A DNA stretch of 64,000 nt. Origin: Cellulomonas fengjieae (GTDB taxonomy: Bacteria > Actinomycetota > Actinomycetes > Actinomycetales > Cellulomonadaceae). The stretch's first letter is position 1. The number at the start of each line of letters is the position of its first letter. Where the stretch lies: NCBI RefSeq assembly GCF_018388465.1, contig NZ_CP074404.1, forward strand, positions 3,534,001 through 3,598,000. The letters run 5' to 3'. The notes beneath the pieces are model-generated. The model saw only the letters and a list, made by a program, of their open reading frames with translations. It was not told the DNA's origin and did not search any database. Positions 7,938-17,238 of the stretch are shown one piece after another. The position numbers and the translations under genes were made by a program.

Positions 7938-8906
7938 TCACCCGCTGAGCTGAGCCGCTCGCGTGAAGCGCGCGGCCCAGTCACGCGTGACGTCCGCCAG
8001 GGCCGACGGCGAGACCACCGTGAACTCCGCTCCGAGCGAGCCGAGCGCGAACAGCGGCCCCTCGAGCGAGTCTGTCTCCATCGTCAGGGTGCAGCGGCCC
8101 GCCGAGTCGGCGCGCACCTGCGCCCAGCGCCCGACGTGAGCACGCACCTGGTCGGCGGAGGCCTCGACCATCACCTCGACCCGGTGCCGTCCGCTGTGCT
8201 CATCGCCCAGCACCCGGGCGCGGACGTAGGCGGTGACGTCGTCGAACGGTGGCGTGCGTGGCGCGAAGGACGTGCCCGCGCTCTGCGCGGTGTCGATCCG
8301 GTCGATGCGGAACGTGCGCCAGTCGTGCCGGTCCAGGTCGTAGCCGACGAGGTACCACCGCCACCCGAGCGCGACGAGGTGCGCCGGCTCGACCAGCCGC
8401 GAGGACGATGCACCCGACGCCGCGACGTACGCGAACCGGACGCGCTCGTGGTCACGACAGCCGAGGGCGAGCGTCGACAGGACGGAGTGGTCGACCGGCG
8501 TGACCGACGCGGGACTCCAGGGCGCCGGGGTCGTGGACGTGCGGAGGGCGTCGAGGCGCGCGCGCAGTCGCCGCGGCATCGCCTGCACGACCTTCGACAG
8601 CGCCCGCAGTGCGGCGTCGCCACCCTCGCCCGTCGATAGGTGCGACTGGATGGCCACGGCGAGCGCCATCGCCTCGTCGTCGTCGACGACCAGCGGCGGC
8701 AACGACGCACCGGCCGCGAGCGCGTAGCCGCCGTCGACTCCGGGGTGCGAGTCCACCGGGTAGCCGAGCTCGCGGAGCCGGTCGACGTCCCGGCGCAGCG
8801 TCCTGGGCGAGACCCCCAGCTCGTCGGCCAGCCCTGACCCCGACCAGAAGCGCCGGGCCTGCAGCAACGAGAGGAGCCGCAGGGTGCGCGAGCTGGTGTT
8901 CGACAT
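7938..8906 (-). CDS. YafY-type WYL-domain transcriptional regulator
   Basis: A 322-residue regulator. The N-terminal winged helix (DeoR-like HTH, ADELGVSPRTLRRDVDRLRE) is followed by GYPVDSHPGVDGGYAL. A WYL domain follows, with RWYLVGYDLDRHDWRTFRID, the ligand-sensing Sm-like fold. A C-terminal WCX-type extension completes it. The ATG at 8906 was chosen over the upstream in-frame codon because it gives the family start NTSSRTLRLLSLLQ. It diverges from a PhnB-like VOC gene whose start lies 91 bp away. This pairing is common in actinobacteria, and the regulator probably controls that neighbour. Confidence 0.88.
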   Translation of the reverse strand: MSNTSSRTLRLLSLLQARRFWSGSGLADELGVSPRTLRRDVDRLRELGYPVDSHPGVDGGYALAAGASLPPLVVDDDEAMALAVAIQSHLSTGEGGDAALRALSKVVQAMPRRLRARLDALRTSTTPAPWSPASVTPVDHSVLSTLALGCRDHERVRFAYVAASGASSSRLVEPAHLVALGWRWYLVGYDLDRHDWRTFRIDRIDTAQSAGTSFAPRTPPFDDVTAYVRARVLGDEHSGRHRVEVMVEASADQVRAHVGRWAQVRADSAGRCTLTMETDSLEGPLFALGSLGAEFTVVSPSALADVTRDWAARFTRAAQLSG

Positions 8907-8997
8907 GCACTCCAGTCTTCCAGCATCGCGGTCAGGAAGTGGCCGCAATGGTTCCTAACGTGGTCGTGTCAGCAGCCGCACGATGAGGGGAACCCTT

Positions 8998-9411
8998 GTG
9001 ACCATCACGACGACCACGCACCTGAACTTCCGCGGTGACGCACGCGCAGCACTGGAGCTCTACCGGGAGGTGTTCGGCGGGGAGATCGCCCTGGTCACCT
9101 ACCAGGACGCGCACAATGTGCAGGACCCCGCGGAGGCCGAGCAGATCATGTGGGGCCAGGTGCAGACCGACGCCGGCTTCCACGTCATGGCCTACGACGT
9201 CCCGGCCCGCCTGCCCTACGAGCCTGGCGTGAACTCGACCTTCGTCTCGGTGCGGGGCACCGACCCGGAGGAGATCGCGACCTACTGGAAGGGCCTGTCC
9301 GCGGGCGCCACGATCGTGCAGGACCTCGCCCCGGCCGGGTGGTCAGCGCTCTACGGCATGCTCCGGGACCGGTTCGGGGTGGTCTGGGTGCTCGACGTCG
9401 CCGCCGCGTAG
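8998..9411 (+). CDS. PhnB-like VOC-family protein
   Basis: A 137-residue protein of the PhnB/glyoxalase subgroup. It has the opening HLNFRGDARAALELYREVFG and the central NSTFVSVRGTDPEEIATYWK. It ends with the family motif YGMLRDRFGVVWVLDV. The GTG start is supported by GAGGGGA at 8985-8991. The DNA-binding partner is very likely the divergent YafY/WYL regulator. The reaction is unknown; PhnB itself is not required for phosphonate lyase activity. Confidence 0.85.
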   Translation: MTITTTTHLNFRGDARAALELYREVFGGEIALVTYQDAHNVQDPAEAEQIMWGQVQTDAGFHVMAYDVPARLPYEPGVNSTFVSVRGTDPEEIATYWKGLSAGATIVQDLAPAGWSALYGMLRDRFGVVWVLDVAAA

Positions 9412-9483
9412 TCGCCGACAGCGGGCCCCGGGGCGCCGATGCCTTCCTGCAGGTCAGCGGCGTCCCGGGGCCGCACCGGACAC

Positions 9484-9489
9484 TAGGGT
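9484..9489 (+). promoter_or_regulatory. -10 element of a leaderless promoter
   Basis: TAGGGT, 7 nt before the ATG at 9497. Confidence 0.5.
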
Positions 9490-9496
9490 GGCGCCC

Positions 9497-10021
9497 ATGA
9501 CGGACCCGATCGCCTGGCTCGCCGCCGCCCCTCTTCGTTCGGCCCGCCTAGTGCTCGAACCGCTGGACCTGGGTCACGTCGACGAGGCGTTCGACGCCTT
9601 CGACGACCCCCGCCTGCACACCTACACCGGCGGGCACCCTGCCTCGCTGGACGAGCTCCGCGCCCGCTTCGCCCGGCAGGCGGTCGGCAGCTCCACCGAC
9701 GGGTCGCAGGGCTGGCTGAACTGGATGCTGCGCCGCCAGGACACGCATGAGCTGGTTGGCACCGTGCAGGCCACGCTCTCGCGCGGCGAGGACGACGAGC
9801 TCCAGGCCGAGCTGGCCTGGGTCGTGGCCAGCGACCACCAGGGCCGCGGGTACGCCAGCGAGGCCGCGGTCGCCGTGGCCGGGTGGCTCCGAGAGCACGG
9901 CGTCGGCTGCCTGATCGCCGACATCCACCCCGACCACCAGGCGTCGGCGGGTGTCGCGCGGGCGGTGGGGCTCCACGCCACCACGACCGTGGTGGACGGC
10001 GAGATCCGCTGGACCACCTGA
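9497..10021 (+). CDS. GNAT-family N-acetyltransferase
   Basis: A 174-residue acetyltransferase of the RimJ/RimL-like group. It has the opening LRSARLVLEPLDLGHVDEAF, a core strand LAWVVASDHQGRGYASEA containing the acetyl-CoA pyrophosphate loop (Q-G-R-G-Y-A), and the late HPDHQASAGVARAVGL. The acceptor is unknown. A GTG three codons upstream is in frame, but ATG 9497 fits the leaderless spacing. It is convergent with the ABC permease, with a hairpin between them. Confidence 0.85.
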   Translation: MTDPIAWLAAAPLRSARLVLEPLDLGHVDEAFDAFDDPRLHTYTGGHPASLDELRARFARQAVGSSTDGSQGWLNWMLRRQDTHELVGTVQATLSRGEDDELQAELAWVVASDHQGRGYASEAAVAVAGWLREHGVGCLIADIHPDHQASAGVARAVGLHATTTVVDGEIRWTT

Positions 10022-10039
10022 CACCCTCCGGCGCACGGC

Positions 10040-10069
10040 GAAGCCGCCGGTCTCTCGACCGACGGCTTC
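10040..10069. terminator. hairpin between convergent genes
   Basis: Arms 10040-10052 and 10057-10069 pair at 12 of 13 positions around a 4-nt loop. Its position between converging stops suits a bidirectional terminator. Confidence 0.6.
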
Positions 10070-10085
10070 CCCCGCGCGTACCGCC

Positions 10086-11975
10086 CTACGCGACGGCGGT
10101 CGCCACCTTCGTCGTCCGGCGTGCCGCCAGGAAGGTCGCAGCGACGGCGAACGCCACCACGGCCGCGCTGACGATGCCGTACGCCGTCAGGTCGACGACG
10201 GGTAGACCGTCGAGCAGCCCGGCGCTCACGCCCACCACCGCCGGGGCCACCGCCACCGTGCCGACCACCCACGCCGTCACGCCCGTGATCGTCGCCTCGA
10301 CCGTGGTCATCGCCATGAGCTGGTGGCGCGTGGTGCCGGTGCGGTGCAGCAGCGCGAGCTCGTCGCGACGCGCCACCGTGGTCATCGCCAGCGTGCTGGC
10401 CGCACCGACCGCGACGACCGCGAGCAGGAGCAGGAGCAGCGCGTTCCCGACCTCGTTGTCCCCGCCGGCCTGGAGCACCGTGGAGATGTGGGTCTCCGGG
10501 TCGGCGGCGGTCGCGCCCAGGGCGGTGATCGCAGCGGTGGCGTCGGCGAGGTCGGTGCCGGCGGCCACGTCGACGAGCAGGGTGTCGGCCGTGACGGGCA
10601 GCCCGTGCGCCTCGGCCGTCGCCGCACCGGTGACGATCCCGCCGACGCCGATGCCACGCGAGAACACCGCGACGACTGTCGCGTCAACGACGTCCTCCCC
10701 GAGTCGGATCGTGAGCGTCTCACCCAGGCCGGCGCCGCTCGTGAAGGCCGTGTCGCTGCTGACGGCCACCGTGTCGGGGTCGTCGATCTCTGCCAGCGAA
10801 CCCGAGACGACGTCGGGGTCGAACGCGGCCGTGTCGGCGGGGACGACCCGCACAGCGGCCGCCTCCCACGTCTCCGCGCCGTCGTCCACGGTGCGGACCT
10901 CTCCCGGGACGGTCGCGAGCGGGATGGCTGCCTCGACGCCGGGCACCGCCGCGACCTGCGCCGTCAGGTCCTGCGGCGCGTCCTCGGTCGGCGCGACCAC
11001 GAGGTCCGTGGAGACCGCGGCGACGAACTCCTGCTGGAAGGCGGTCGTCATCGCGCGACCCACGCTCGTCTGGATGGTCGCGGCCGAGACGACCAGCGCG
11101 AGCGGTACGACGACGGTCGTGAGCCGCCGGGAGAAGCCGCGCACGTTGCGGACGGCGAGCATCGTGGCCGGGCGGCCGCCGGACGGGTGCGCCTTGGCCA
11201 GGCGGTCGAAGATCCAGCCGACCAGGACCGGGCCGGCGAGCGCAGCGGCACCGATGAGCAGGAAGGCGGACACCGACGCCGCCGCGCTGCCGGTCGTGCC
11301 CGGGATCCACAGCGCCGAGAACGCCAGCGCGAGCCCACCGAGGGTCATCGCCAGGGCGGTGATCCGTCGGCCGATCCCTACGTGCCGGTCCTCGACGGCG
11401 CTCTGCTGGAGCGCCGCGGTGGGTGCGGTGCGTGCCGCTTCCCGGGCGCCGAGCCTGCCCACGGGCACCGCGGTGACCGCGATCAGCGCGACGGCGACGA
11501 GGACGGGCAGCGGCGAGAGGGCGGACGTGAAGTCCGGCGCGACCATGCCGCTGCGCACGAGCATCGGGTCGAGCAGGCGGGCACCGAACAGCCCGGCCAC
11601 CGCCCCGAGCGGGGCGGCGACCAACGACACGGCCGCCACCTCGAACGTGACGGTGCGCCGCACCTGCGCCGGCGTGGCACCGACCGCGCGCAGCAGCGCG
11701 AACTCCCGGCGGCGGCTGCGCAGCGCCAGGCTGACGGTCGCGGCGACGACCATGACCACGACGACGATCAGCGTGCCGGCGTAGGAGGAGGCCAGGGCGA
11801 CGAGCGTGCCCCCGGAGGCGGGGTCCCCGGCGGACTGCGTGCGCAGGCCCGACTCGAAGATCACGCCCGTGACGGCGAGGACCGCCGCGGCGACGGCGAG
11901 GACGACGGCGGTGCCGACGTAGGCCCCGCGGTGGGCGCGGACGCCCGAGGACGCGAGCTGCCACATGGTGCTCAC
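10086..11975 (-). CDS. FtsX-like ABC transporter permease
   Basis: A 629-residue membrane protein of the MacB/FtsX type. A first helix near residues 20-42 is followed by a short extracytoplasmic part. Two FtsX-like blocks of three helices each are separated by a large soluble domain of about 200 residues. Cytosolic loops contain LRSRRREFALLRAVGAT, the characteristic coupling motif, and a second version, RRDELALLHRTGTTRHQL. GTG at 11975 overlaps the ATPase stop codon by 4 nt (GTGA), indicating translational coupling. With the partner ATPase it likely exports or extracts a peptide, lipid or drug. Confidence 0.9.
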   Translation of the reverse strand: MSTMWQLASSGVRAHRGAYVGTAVVLAVAAAVLAVTGVIFESGLRTQSAGDPASGGTLVALASSYAGTLIVVVVMVVAATVSLALRSRRREFALLRAVGATPAQVRRTVTFEVAAVSLVAAPLGAVAGLFGARLLDPMLVRSGMVAPDFTSALSPLPVLVAVALIAVTAVPVGRLGAREAARTAPTAALQQSAVEDRHVGIGRRITALAMTLGGLALAFSALWIPGTTGSAAASVSAFLLIGAAALAGPVLVGWIFDRLAKAHPSGGRPATMLAVRNVRGFSRRLTTVVVPLALVVSAATIQTSVGRAMTTAFQQEFVAAVSTDLVVAPTEDAPQDLTAQVAAVPGVEAAIPLATVPGEVRTVDDGAETWEAAAVRVVPADTAAFDPDVVSGSLAEIDDPDTVAVSSDTAFTSGAGLGETLTIRLGEDVVDATVVAVFSRGIGVGGIVTGAATAEAHGLPVTADTLLVDVAAGTDLADATAAITALGATAADPETHISTVLQAGGDNEVGNALLLLLLAVVAVGAASTLAMTTVARRDELALLHRTGTTRHQLMAMTTVEATITGVTAWVVGTVAVAPAVVGVSAGLLDGLPVVDLTAYGIVSAAVVAFAVAATFLAARRTTKVATAVA

Positions 11976-12721
11976 CGACCCTTCGTGAGGAGGCGAGCGG
12001 TGACCTGCTCGGCGGTGGGGCGTTCGAGCTGGTCGACGACCAGCCCGTCCGCGAGGACGACGACGCGCTCGGCGGCGGCCGCGACCCCCGCGTCGTGCGT
12101 CACGATGACGACGGTCTGGCCGAGCTCCGAGGCGGTGTCACGCAGGACCTGGAGCACCGCGGCCCCGGTCCGGGAGTCCAGCGCGCCCGTCGGCTCGTCG
12201 GCGAAGACGACGGCGGGCCGGGTGATGAGCGCCCGGGCGATCGCGACCCGCTGGGCCTGGCCGCCGGACAGCTCGCCAGGCAGCCGGTCCATGAGCTCCG
12301 GCACACCGAGGAACTCCAGCAGTGCCGACTCCCACGCCGGGTCCACCTGGCGGCCCGCGAGCACCAGCGGCAGGCGGACGTTCTCGCGGGCCGTCAGGTG
12401 CCCGATGAGGTTGTAGGCCTGGAAGACGAAGCCGACGCGCTCGCGGCGGAACCGGGTGAGGTCGTCGGGCCGCAGCGCCGAGAGGTCGTGGCCGCCGACG
12501 ACGACCGCGCCACGACTGGGGGTGTCGAGCCCGGCCGCGCAGTTCAGCAGGGTGGACTTGCCGGAGCCGGACTGACCGACGACGGCGGTCACGGAGCCGG
12601 CGAGCAGCTCCAGGGACACCCCGCGCAGCGCGTGGACGGGCTCGCGGCCCGGGTAGGTCTTGTGGATGTCGATGAGGCGGACGGCGGTGCCCGTCACCTC
12701 TGCCGTGGTCTGCGTGCTCAT
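11972..12721 (-). CDS. LolD/MacB-type ABC transporter ATPase
   Basis: A 249-residue ABC ATPase. It has Walker A GQSGSGKST, Q-loop FVFQAYNL, signature ELSGGQAQR, Walker B VVFADEP with GALD, and the switch His in VTHD. The short N-terminus and the stretch RRERVGFVFQAYNLIGHLT place it with the MacB/LolD/SalX group that pairs with FtsX-like permeases. ATG 12721 follows GGGAG. The open frame further upstream is not part of the gene. A distant relative of the promoter element found before the CPBP and sensor-kinase genes lies upstream, so the same response regulator may control it (inference). Confidence 0.92.
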   Translation of the reverse strand: MSTQTTAEVTGTAVRLIDIHKTYPGREPVHALRGVSLELLAGSVTAVVGQSGSGKSTLLNCAAGLDTPSRGAVVVGGHDLSALRPDDLTRFRRERVGFVFQAYNLIGHLTARENVRLPLVLAGRQVDPAWESALLEFLGVPELMDRLPGELSGGQAQRVAIARALITRPAVVFADEPTGALDSRTGAAVLQVLRDTASELGQTVVIVTHDAGVAAAAERVVVLADGLVVDQLERPTAEQVTARLLTKGR

Positions 12722-12750
12722 CGTGTGCTCCCGTGGTCGAGGTCGTTGTG

Positions 12751-12836
12751 TCGATCTCGAACCTAGGAACGACGGGGGTCCCCCATCGAGCCTCTTCGGG
12801 AGGCTCCGCGACGGTTCCATCCTTCGATGCAAGAAG
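12751..12836 (-). promoter_or_regulatory. promoter region related to the shared two-component element
   Basis: Reading toward the ATPase gene it contains TGCATCGAAGGATGGAAC (at about 12813-12830) and a TTCCTAGGTTCGAG core with TAGGTT as -10 (12760-12765). The same building blocks occur at 15438-15524 and 21006-21092, but here in another arrangement, so this is a weaker relative. A GGGGGTCCCCC palindrome lies between the blocks. Confidence 0.4.
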
Positions 12837-12865
12837 GCGGGGCGCCTCGTCGCAGACGCCCCGCC
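12836..12865 (-). terminator. terminator after the alpha/beta hydrolase gene
   Basis: A 9-bp G/C stem (12836-12844 with 12857-12865) around a 12-nt loop, just past the hydrolase stop codon. Confidence 0.45.
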
Positions 12866-12873
12866 CCGGTGAG

Positions 12874-13784
<911 letters not shown>

Positions 13785-13824
13785 AGCACAAGGGCTGGGC
13801 ACGGACCTCAAGGGACGGTGGATC

Positions 13825-14403
13825 GTGGCGAACGCGACCGAGACGACGACCGAGACGCGCGAGCGGATCGTCGCGGCGGCCGGAGGGCTGTTCTACGCCC
13901 GCGGTTTCAACGCGGTCGGTATGGACGAGGTGCGCACGGCCGCCGGCGTCTCCCTCAAGCGCCTCTACGCCGAGTTCCCCGGCAAGGAACAGCTGGTGCT
14001 CGAGGTGCTCGCCGCGCGCCGTCGACGGTGGGAGGACGGGCTGGCGCGGACGGCGGCCGGGCTTGACGACCCGCGCCAGCGTCTCCTCGCCGTGTTCGAC
14101 TTCCTCGAGGAGTGGTTCCGGGAGGACACCTTCCGCGGCTGCGGCTTCATCAACGCCTTCGGCGAGCTCGGTGCGACCTCACCGGCCGTCGCCGCCGCGG
14201 CACGCGAGCAGAAACGGGCCTTCCAGGACCACCTCGCCCGGCTCGCCGTCGAGTCGGGGGCCGACGAGTCCCTCGGGGCGCAGCTGGCACTGCTCGCCGA
14301 GGGGGCGCAGACGACGGCGGCCATCGCCGGGTGCGCCGACGCGGTGGGGCAGGCGCGCGGCGCGGCGGAGGTGCTGGTCGACGCCGCGCTCGGGCGGCGC
14401 TGA
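13825..14403 (+). CDS. TetR-family repressor
   Basis: A 192-residue TetR regulator starting at GTG. The HTH is at residues 10-57, with RIVAAAGGLFYARGFNAVGM and AAGVSLKRLYAEFPGKEQL. The C-terminal ligand domain has FRGCGFINAFGELGATSP, as in TetR_C proteins controlling adjacent oxidoreductases or hydrolases; its cysteine could sense reactive compounds, which is a guess. The two GAGAAC-N4-GTTCTC sites between this gene and the hydrolase are its probable autoregulatory operators. Confidence 0.9.
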   Translation: MANATETTTETRERIVAAAGGLFYARGFNAVGMDEVRTAAGVSLKRLYAEFPGKEQLVLEVLAARRRRWEDGLARTAAGLDDPRQRLLAVFDFLEEWFREDTFRGCGFINAFGELGATSPAVAAAAREQKRAFQDHLARLAVESGADESLGAQLALLAEGAQTTAAIAGCADAVGQARGAAEVLVDAALGRR

Positions 14404-14422
14404 GCGGTCGTCCGCACACGGC

Positions 14423-14457
14423 CGGCCGCCGGAACGACGCGAGTCGTCCGGCGGCCG
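14423..14457. terminator. bidirectional hairpin between TetR and CPBP genes
   Basis: Perfect 11-bp arms (14423-14433 and 14447-14457) extended by an inner CGAC/GTCG pair, lying between converging genes. Confidence 0.65.
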
Positions 14458-14473
14458 CCGCGCGAGGCGCTCG

Positions 14474-15409
14474 TCATGCGATGCGCGCCGCCTCACGCGG
14501 GTAGGTAACCTCGTCGCGGCCGACCTCCGGGTGGTAGCCGAGGCGCCCTCGGGTGCCGACCATGGTCACGATCGCGGCCACCGTCGCGCCGAGCAGCAGC
14601 GCGTGCTGGAACAGGCCGGTGTCCAGGCGGGGGAACATCTCGCTCAGGACGCCCGTGGAGTTGTTCACGCTGACGTGCAGCAGCATCGCCATCGGCAGGC
14701 TCTGCCCGGTCCGGTTGAACACCCACGTCATGACCAGGTTGAAGGTGATGCAGAACAGCACGAACTCGATCGGCCGGTACCAGGTGGCGGTCGGCCACTC
14801 GCCCCACTGGGTGAGGTAGAGCGGCAGGTGCCACACGCCCCAGACGACCCCGATCACCACGGCCGCGCGGGGCGCACCGAGCAGGCGCTGCATGCGGGGC
14901 AGCGCGAAGTCGCGCCAGCCCGGCTCCTCGGCGAGGCCGGTGGTCAGCATCTGCATGATCAGGCCGGGCACGAGAGCGACCAGCACGATCGTGGACGGCA
15001 TCTGCACGTCACCGCCCGAGAAGACGAACGAGGACAGCACCATGGCAGCGGGGACGCCGAGCAGGATGGTGACGTACCAGCGCCAGCCGACCTTCCACCG
15101 CCACAGCCTCCCCGCCCAGGCACGCAGCCCCGCGCGCCCGTCGGCGATCGCGGTCACGACGAGCGCGGCCCCGATCGGGCCGAGGTAGGCGCCGGGCAGC
15201 ATGCCGAGCAGCTGGCCGCCCCCGGGACCACCCGGGAACTCGAAGCCCCAGATGCCGAGACCGTTCTGGGACAGGATGTACGGGATCCACGCGATCCAGC
15301 TGGCCGACAGGGCCAGCACGAAGAACGACAGGATCGGGCGGCGCCGGATGACGCCGCGGACGCCGGCTGGCTTCTGCGGCGCCGGGGCCGCAGCGGTGAG
15401 GACGCTCAT
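14474..15409 (-). CDS. CPBP-family intramembrane metalloprotease
   Basis: A 311-residue polytopic membrane protein with about eight helices. The family motifs are present: EEPGWRDFALPRM (EExxxR), then WHLPLYL and HVSVNNSTG, supplying the metal-binding Glu and His residues of the Abi/CAAX-protease-and-bacteriocin-processing fold. Roles in the family include bacteriocin self-immunity and cleavage of membrane substrates. ATG 15409 follows a purine-rich GAAAGGAA site. The promoter region is about 77% identical to that of the sensor kinase 5.5 kb away. This suggests control by that two-component system. Confidence 0.88.
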   Translation of the reverse strand: MSVLTAAAPAPQKPAGVRGVIRRRPILSFFVLALSASWIAWIPYILSQNGLGIWGFEFPGGPGGGQLLGMLPGAYLGPIGAALVVTAIADGRAGLRAWAGRLWRWKVGWRWYVTILLGVPAAMVLSSFVFSGGDVQMPSTIVLVALVPGLIMQMLTTGLAEEPGWRDFALPRMQRLLGAPRAAVVIGVVWGVWHLPLYLTQWGEWPTATWYRPIEFVLFCITFNLVMTWVFNRTGQSLPMAMLLHVSVNNSTGVLSEMFPRLDTGLFQHALLLGATVAAIVTMVGTRGRLGYHPEVGRDEVTYPREAARIA

Positions 15410-15437
15410 GAGAGGTTCCTTTCGTCGGAGTGGCTGG

Positions 15438-15524
15438 GATGTGACTCGACGCTAGGAATCCGCGACCCCCTGCCGCGCGGGGCGGAGGGTGGAACCGTTC
15501 GGGGTGCATCGAAAGGTGGAGGCG
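15438..15524 (-). promoter_or_regulatory. shared promoter element, copy 1 (before the CPBP gene)
   Basis: Aligned without gaps to 21006-21092, 67 of 87 bases agree by hand count. Reading toward the gene it holds CACCTTTCGATGCA, then GGTTCCACCCTC, then TTCCTAGCGTCGAGTCA, with TAGCGT (15449-15454) as the likely -10. The first two blocks would suit a response regulator. The whole gene-free stretch 15410-15719 holds only this element and the cellulase operator and promoter. Confidence 0.65.
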
Positions 15525-15572
15525 CCGACCGCGGGGGTGCAGGAACCCCAGGGGCCCGCGCTCCTTGGCAGT

Positions 15573-15584
15573 CGAAACGTTTCG
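15573..15584. promoter_or_regulatory. LacI-type operator upstream of CBM2-GH5
   Basis: CGAAACGTTTCG, a perfect 12-bp palindrome with central CG, 135 bp before the cellulase start. Confidence 0.65.
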
Positions 15585-15719
15585 GGGAGTGCCCGGATGC
15601 GGCCCCGGCACTACCGTCGCAGGCGCCCACCTCGATGCGGCTCCTCGTTCTGCGACGGGCGTCGACCGGTGGGCGCGGCCGTTCCGCTCACCGGCGGGCC
15701 ATCACGGAAGAGGACATCC

Positions 15720-17138
15720 ATGTCACAGCGCACCAGGGCTCTCGGGTCCCTGTTCGCGGCCCTGCTGGCCATGACGGGGATCGGCGCGATCGCCGGCACG
15801 TCGGCGCAGGCGGCGGCCGGGTGCAAGGTCGACTACGCCGTCACCAACCAGTGGGGCGAGGGCTTCGGCGCCAACGTCACGCTCACCAACCTCGGAGATC
15901 CCCTGACCAGCTGGACCGTCGGCTGGACGTTCTCGTCGGGCCAGCGCATCACGCAGGCGTGGAACGGGACCGCGACACAGTCGGGCAACGCGGTCTCGGT
16001 GCGGGACGCGGGCCACAACGGCGTCGTCCGCACCGGTGGGACCGCCAGCTTCGGCTTCAACGGCACGTGGAGCGGCAGCAACGCCGTGCCCACCCAGTTC
16101 ACCGTCAACGGGGTCGCCTGCACGGGGTCCGCGGGATCGACCCCCACCCCCACCCCCACGCCCACCCCCACCTCGACCACCACACCCCCGCCGCCCACGG
16201 GCACGACCCCGCTCGCCATCAACGGGCAGCTGAGCGTCTGCGGCGTGAACCTGTGCAACCAGTACGGCAAGCCGATCCAGCTGCGCGGGGCCAGCACGCA
16301 CGGGCTGCAGTGGTTCCCCGGGTGCTACAACACGAGCTCGCTGAACACCCTGGCGAACGACTGGAAGGCCGACGTCCTGCGGATCGCGATGTACGTCAAC
16401 GAGGACGGCTACGTCACCGACCCCAGCGGCTTCACCGCACGGGTCAACACGCTGGTCGACCAGGCCGAGTCGAGGGGCATGTACTCGATCATCGACTTCC
16501 ACACGCTCACGCCGGGTGACCCGAACGTGAACCTGGAGAACGCGAAGACGTTCTTCCGCAACGTCGCCACCCGCAACGCTGCCAAGAAGAACGTCATCTA
16601 CGAGATCGCGAACGAGCCGAACGGCGTGACCTGGGAGCAGATCCGCACCTACGCCAACCAGGTCATCCCGATCATCAAGGCAGCCGACCCGGACGCCGTG
16701 ATCATCGTCGGCACGCGCGGCTGGTCGTCGCTCGGCGTGTCCAACGGGTCGAGCTCGGCGGAGATCGTGGCCAACCCCCTGGCGTTCTCGAACATCATGT
16801 ACGCGTTCCATTTCTACGCAGCGTCGCACCAGGACAACTACCGGGCCGAGGTGCGCAACGCGGCCGCCAAGCTGCCCATCTTCGTGACCGAGTGGGGCAC
16901 CACGAGCGCGACGGGCGGCGGCACCGTCGACATCGCCAGCTCGACGGCGTGGCTCGACCTGCTCGACTCGCTGAAGATCAGCCACGTCAACTGGACCTAC
17001 TCGGATGCCAACGAGAGCAGTGCCGCCTTCCGGCCGGGCACCTGCGCGGGGTCGAGCTACGGCACCGGCCAGCTGACACAGTCCGGTCAGTTCGTCCGCA
17101 GCAGGATCGTCACGGCGGACAGCTTCCCGACGAGCTGA
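15720..17138 (+). CDS. secreted endoglucanase, CBM2 - linker - GH5 (subfamily 2-like)
   Basis: A 472-residue secreted cellulase. The signal peptide covers residues 1-31 (ending SAQA), and CBM2 lies between C35 and C134. A pure Thr/Pro linker (about 138-160) is followed by a GH5 barrel opening with GQLSVCGVNLCNQYGKPIQL and RGASTHGLQWF, typical of GH5_2 endoglucanases. The acid/base is E299 in IANEPNG and the nucleophile is E391 in FVTEWGT. ATG 15720 follows GAAGAGGA. The catalytic domain differs clearly from the two other GH5 enzymes here, so the three probably attack glucans differently. A strong hairpin terminates the transcript. Confidence 0.95.
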   Translation: MSQRTRALGSLFAALLAMTGIGAIAGTSAQAAAGCKVDYAVTNQWGEGFGANVTLTNLGDPLTSWTVGWTFSSGQRITQAWNGTATQSGNAVSVRDAGHNGVVRTGGTASFGFNGTWSGSNAVPTQFTVNGVACTGSAGSTPTPTPTPTPTSTTTPPPPTGTTPLAINGQLSVCGVNLCNQYGKPIQLRGASTHGLQWFPGCYNTSSLNTLANDWKADVLRIAMYVNEDGYVTDPSGFTARVNTLVDQAESRGMYSIIDFHTLTPGDPNVNLENAKTFFRNVATRNAAKKNVIYEIANEPNGVTWEQIRTYANQVIPIIKAADPDAVIIVGTRGWSSLGVSNGSSSAEIVANPLAFSNIMYAFHFYAASHQDNYRAEVRNAAAKLPIFVTEWGTTSATGGGTVDIASSTAWLDLLDSLKISHVNWTYSDANESSAAFRPGTCAGSSYGTGQLTQSGQFVRSRIVTADSFPTS

Positions 17139-17147
17139 CCAACCGCG

Positions 17148-17183
17148 CCGCCGCCCCGGGGGCCCCTCCCTCCGGGGCGGCGG
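17148..17183 (+). terminator. terminator of the CBM2-GH5 gene
   Basis: A perfect 12-bp G/C stem (17148-17159 with 17172-17183) starts 9 nt after the stop codon. Confidence 0.75.
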
Positions 17184-17204
17184 AGCTGTCTGCAGGGCCG
17201 GTCC

Positions 17205-17210
17205 TAGGGT
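17205..17210 (+). promoter_or_regulatory. -10 element of a leaderless promoter
   Basis: TAGGGT, 7 nt before the ATG at 17218, which opens a six-codon ORF rather than the TPR gene itself. Confidence 0.45.
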
Positions 17211-17217
17211 CCACAGC

Positions 17218-17238
17218 ATGAGATCCTTCGTCCCATGA
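17218..17238 (+). other. six-codon upstream ORF (MRSFVP)
   Basis: ATG at leaderless distance from TAGGGT opens MRSFVP. Its TGA overlaps the ATG of the TPR gene, so reinitiation could couple the two. It may instead be chance; if it is not translated, the TPR gene has an ordinary short leader. Confidence 0.3.

Noticed and set aside
16139..16190. Short tandem CCCACC-type repeats as a repeat locus or CRISPR-like array
   Set aside because: They encode the Thr/Pro linker between CBM2 and GH5; spacing and context fit a linker only.
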